Source: CAYQZD01 sp964421875 (GTDB taxonomy: Bacteria; Electryoneota; Tariuqbacteria; Tariuqbacterales; Tariuqbacteraceae). Taken from it: 44,187 bases of DNA. Location: the NCBI GenBank assembly GCA_964421875.1, contig CAYQZD010000016.1:1-44187 (forward strand), given 5' to 3'. Shown here piece by piece: positions 42,760-44,187 of the stretch (position 1 is the stretch's first letter; the number at the start of each line of letters is the position of its first letter). The translations under genes and the position numbers were made by a program. The notes beneath the pieces were generated by a model. It ran no database searches. It saw only the letters and a program-made list of their open reading frames with translations, and was not told the DNA's origin.

Positions 42760-43847
42760 TGGGCGTGGTGAAAATATCTATCGAAAATAATCCCGCCATC
42801 ACTGCCCGCCGCCGCCCGGTCTGGCTCAAGCCGGAAGGGAGGGCGGCTGACATCGTGCTTTCCACCAGAATTACTCTCTCCCGCAACCTCTCCGGATTTC
42901 GATTTCCCCACCGAGCCGGGACAAATGACCTGGATAAAGTCTTGAATCTGATCCTTAAGCGATTCGCTGAGGCAGAGCTTCGAGCGGCGCCTTCATTCTA
43001 TGACCTTCGGACCACCGCGGAAGCCGCCCGCGGCATACTGGTTGAACGCGGCTTGCTCAGCCCTGAACTCGCTCAAACCGAACGACCGGCGGGGGCGCTG
43101 GTGTTTCGAGGGGAGAAGAACTCGGTAGCGATTAATGACGATGACCATCTCCGATTTCAATCGGCGCTTTCAGGATTTGAAGCTGCCAAGGCATGGAAAA
43201 ACCTCGGAGGACTGTATGAAAAACTGTCCCGGAATCTCAAATTCGCCCGCAGCTCTAAATTGGGATTCCTCACCAGTTCCCCCACCAATGTCGGATCGGG
43301 ATTGAAAGTATCCTTCACCTGTCATCTGCCGGGGATGGCGCTGACTAAAAACCTGGATAAAGTCTTCGACCGCATCGCCCCCGCAGGCATCGACATCAAA
43401 GGGATTATGGGGCAGGGCGCAGGCAATATGAGCAGTGTCTTCAGAATCTCTAACCAAGCCACTCTGGGATTCACCGAAAGCGAGATTATTAGTCGAACCA
43501 AAACCGTTCTGAAAGAAGTGTTGGAGGCTGAACGGATAGCGAGACGGGAAATTAGAACTGAAGGGGAAGTGTTAGCCGCTGACTATGTCTTCCGCTCTTT
43601 AGCAGTGTTGAGCAGCGCCCGGCTGATGAGCGCGGAGGAGAGCTTCGGATTCCTCGCCGGAGTCCGCTTTGGCGTCGCTATGGGCTGGATTGCCGGGATT
43701 GATTTGTATGAAGTCAATCGATTGATGCTGCAATCTCAACCCGGCCATCTCGCCGCGATGATTAAGGGAAACCTTTCAGACCTGGAAAAGGACCAATTCC
43801 GCGCGGATTTCCTGCGCCGGAGAATGAAAATTGTCAAATCGGTTTGA
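42759..43847 (+). CDS. mcsB: McsB-like protein, catalytic residues altered
   Basis: 362 residues, full length. McsB phosphorylates protein arginines, marking them for ClpCP. Compared with B. subtilis McsB from memory: SSRIRLAR becomes STRITLSR (35-42; an ATP-binding Arg to Thr), NEEDH becomes NDDDH (126-130), TSCPTNVGTGLR becomes TSSPTNVGSGLK (172-183; active-site Cys to Ser174, Arg to Lys), and GEGSEA becomes GQGAGN (218-223). The fold motifs (LSRNLSGFRFP, ISNQATLG) remain. It may be inactive, a pseudokinase, or changed in substrate. GTG start overlapping the mcsA stop by one base. Confidence 0.85.
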   Translation: MGVVKISIENNPAITARRRPVWLKPEGRAADIVLSTRITLSRNLSGFRFPHRAGTNDLDKVLNLILKRFAEAELRAAPSFYDLRTTAEAARGILVERGLLSPELAQTERPAGALVFRGEKNSVAINDDDHLRFQSALSGFEAAKAWKNLGGLYEKLSRNLKFARSSKLGFLTSSPTNVGSGLKVSFTCHLPGMALTKNLDKVFDRIAPAGIDIKGIMGQGAGNMSSVFRISNQATLGFTESEIISRTKTVLKEVLEAERIARREIRTEGEVLAADYVFRSLAVLSSARLMSAEESFGFLAGVRFGVAMGWIAGIDLYEVNRLMLQSQPGHLAAMIKGNLSDLEKDQFRADFLRRRMKIVKSV

Positions 43848-43945
43848 TATTTACCGCTATCCTGTCGATATATATACTAAACAAGCGAAGCTCTTTGAAT
43901 TGTCAGAGATTAAAAGCCTGCCGTTGACAGTAGATGCTGAAAGTG

Positions 43946-44015
43946 GTAGGGGCGAAGCATTTTACATTTAACACCAATATATATAAAGACTTCATATAAA
44001 ATGCTTCGCCCTTAC
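43946..44015. repeat. MITE-like element, third copy
   Basis: Ends GTAGGGGCGAAGCATTTT and AAAATGCTTCGCCCTTAC, 70 nt, AT-rich middle. Lies in the gap after mcsB; the remainder to the window end has only a repeat remnant at about 44130-44160 (CGTCATCCTGAACGAAGTGA). No gene is visible after 43847. Confidence 0.9.
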
Positions 44016-44187
44016 TTATCCTAAACCGCGACTCTATTGCCCATACAATTCAGCGAAGAGCCATAAATAGGAGAGTGTTGACAACTAATTTTAGCTGTAG
44101 CTTAATATTTCTATTTTCAAACACTTAGTTACGTCATCCTGAACGAAGTGAAGGATCTCCATTTTTCAATAAGTATATAATTAACAA

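Noticed and set aside
1..44187. tRNA or rRNA genes
   Set aside because: No cloverleaf or TTCGANTCC-type T-arm in a proper setting and no rRNA-like stretch were seen by eye.

Overview
The window looks like a chromosomal stretch of a Gram-negative bacterium. It carries an ABC pair for lipoprotein release to the outer membrane (LolC/E-LolD type), a lipobox protein, a predicted outer-membrane barrel and several signal peptides. The host genes are GC-rich (roughly mid-50s %). Intergenic space is full of short palindromic repeats of the kind seen in uncultivated FCB-type candidate phyla (Zixibacteria, KSB1, Latescibacteria and similar). That placement is an inference; there is no rRNA or tRNA in the window to confirm it.

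Region 1 (about 1-12,000, all + strand) is a phage-derived block. It holds a decoration-like protein, a major-capsid-like protein, a small beta protein, a head-tail connector, a small acidic protein, terminase large subunit, portal, a small protein and a prohead-protease-like protein. These are followed by three consecutive proteins with export signals, one of them fibre-like, and a tightly overlapping lysis cassette (XhlA-like, spanin-like, holin-like, M15-type endolysin). No tail, integrase, repressor or replication gene is visible, and host-type repeats sit between the phage genes. It could be part of a prophage whose remainder lies to the left, or a domesticated capsid module.

Region 2 (12,270-19,114, +) has an AddB-like helicase/nuclease with degenerate helicase motifs, a YciI-like protein, a membrane-anchored endonuclease/exonuclease/phosphatase-fold protein and an alpha-glucan phosphorylase.

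Region 3 (19,292-35,947, - strand) has an AT-rich secreted protein, a three-domain glycosyltransferase, an acidic Glu/Pro-rich protein, a lone response regulator, a beta-barrel/lipoprotein pair, a metallo-beta-lactamase-fold hydrolase, a secreted protein with a transglutaminase-like protein, DNA polymerase IV with a DUF6504-like partner, and a Fic protein preceded by a 40-bp-period tandem repeat.

Region 4 (36,477-43,847, +) is housekeeping: prfB with its programmed +1 frameshift, cutA, a periplasmic cell-wall amidase, lolC/E-lolD, and mcsA-mcsB. The lolC/E start appears to be ACG, and the McsB-like protein has lost several catalytic-site residues.

The most unusual layer is the repeats. There are palindromes with different stems but one shared loop (CTCCGC), palindromes sharing GTAGG ends but with different cores, three 68-70 bp MITE-like elements, and a dispersed 90-bp element with a compensated hairpin. 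I found no CRISPR array and no clear new defence system. The best candidates for something undescribed are the capsid block with exported proteins and the modular palindromes.
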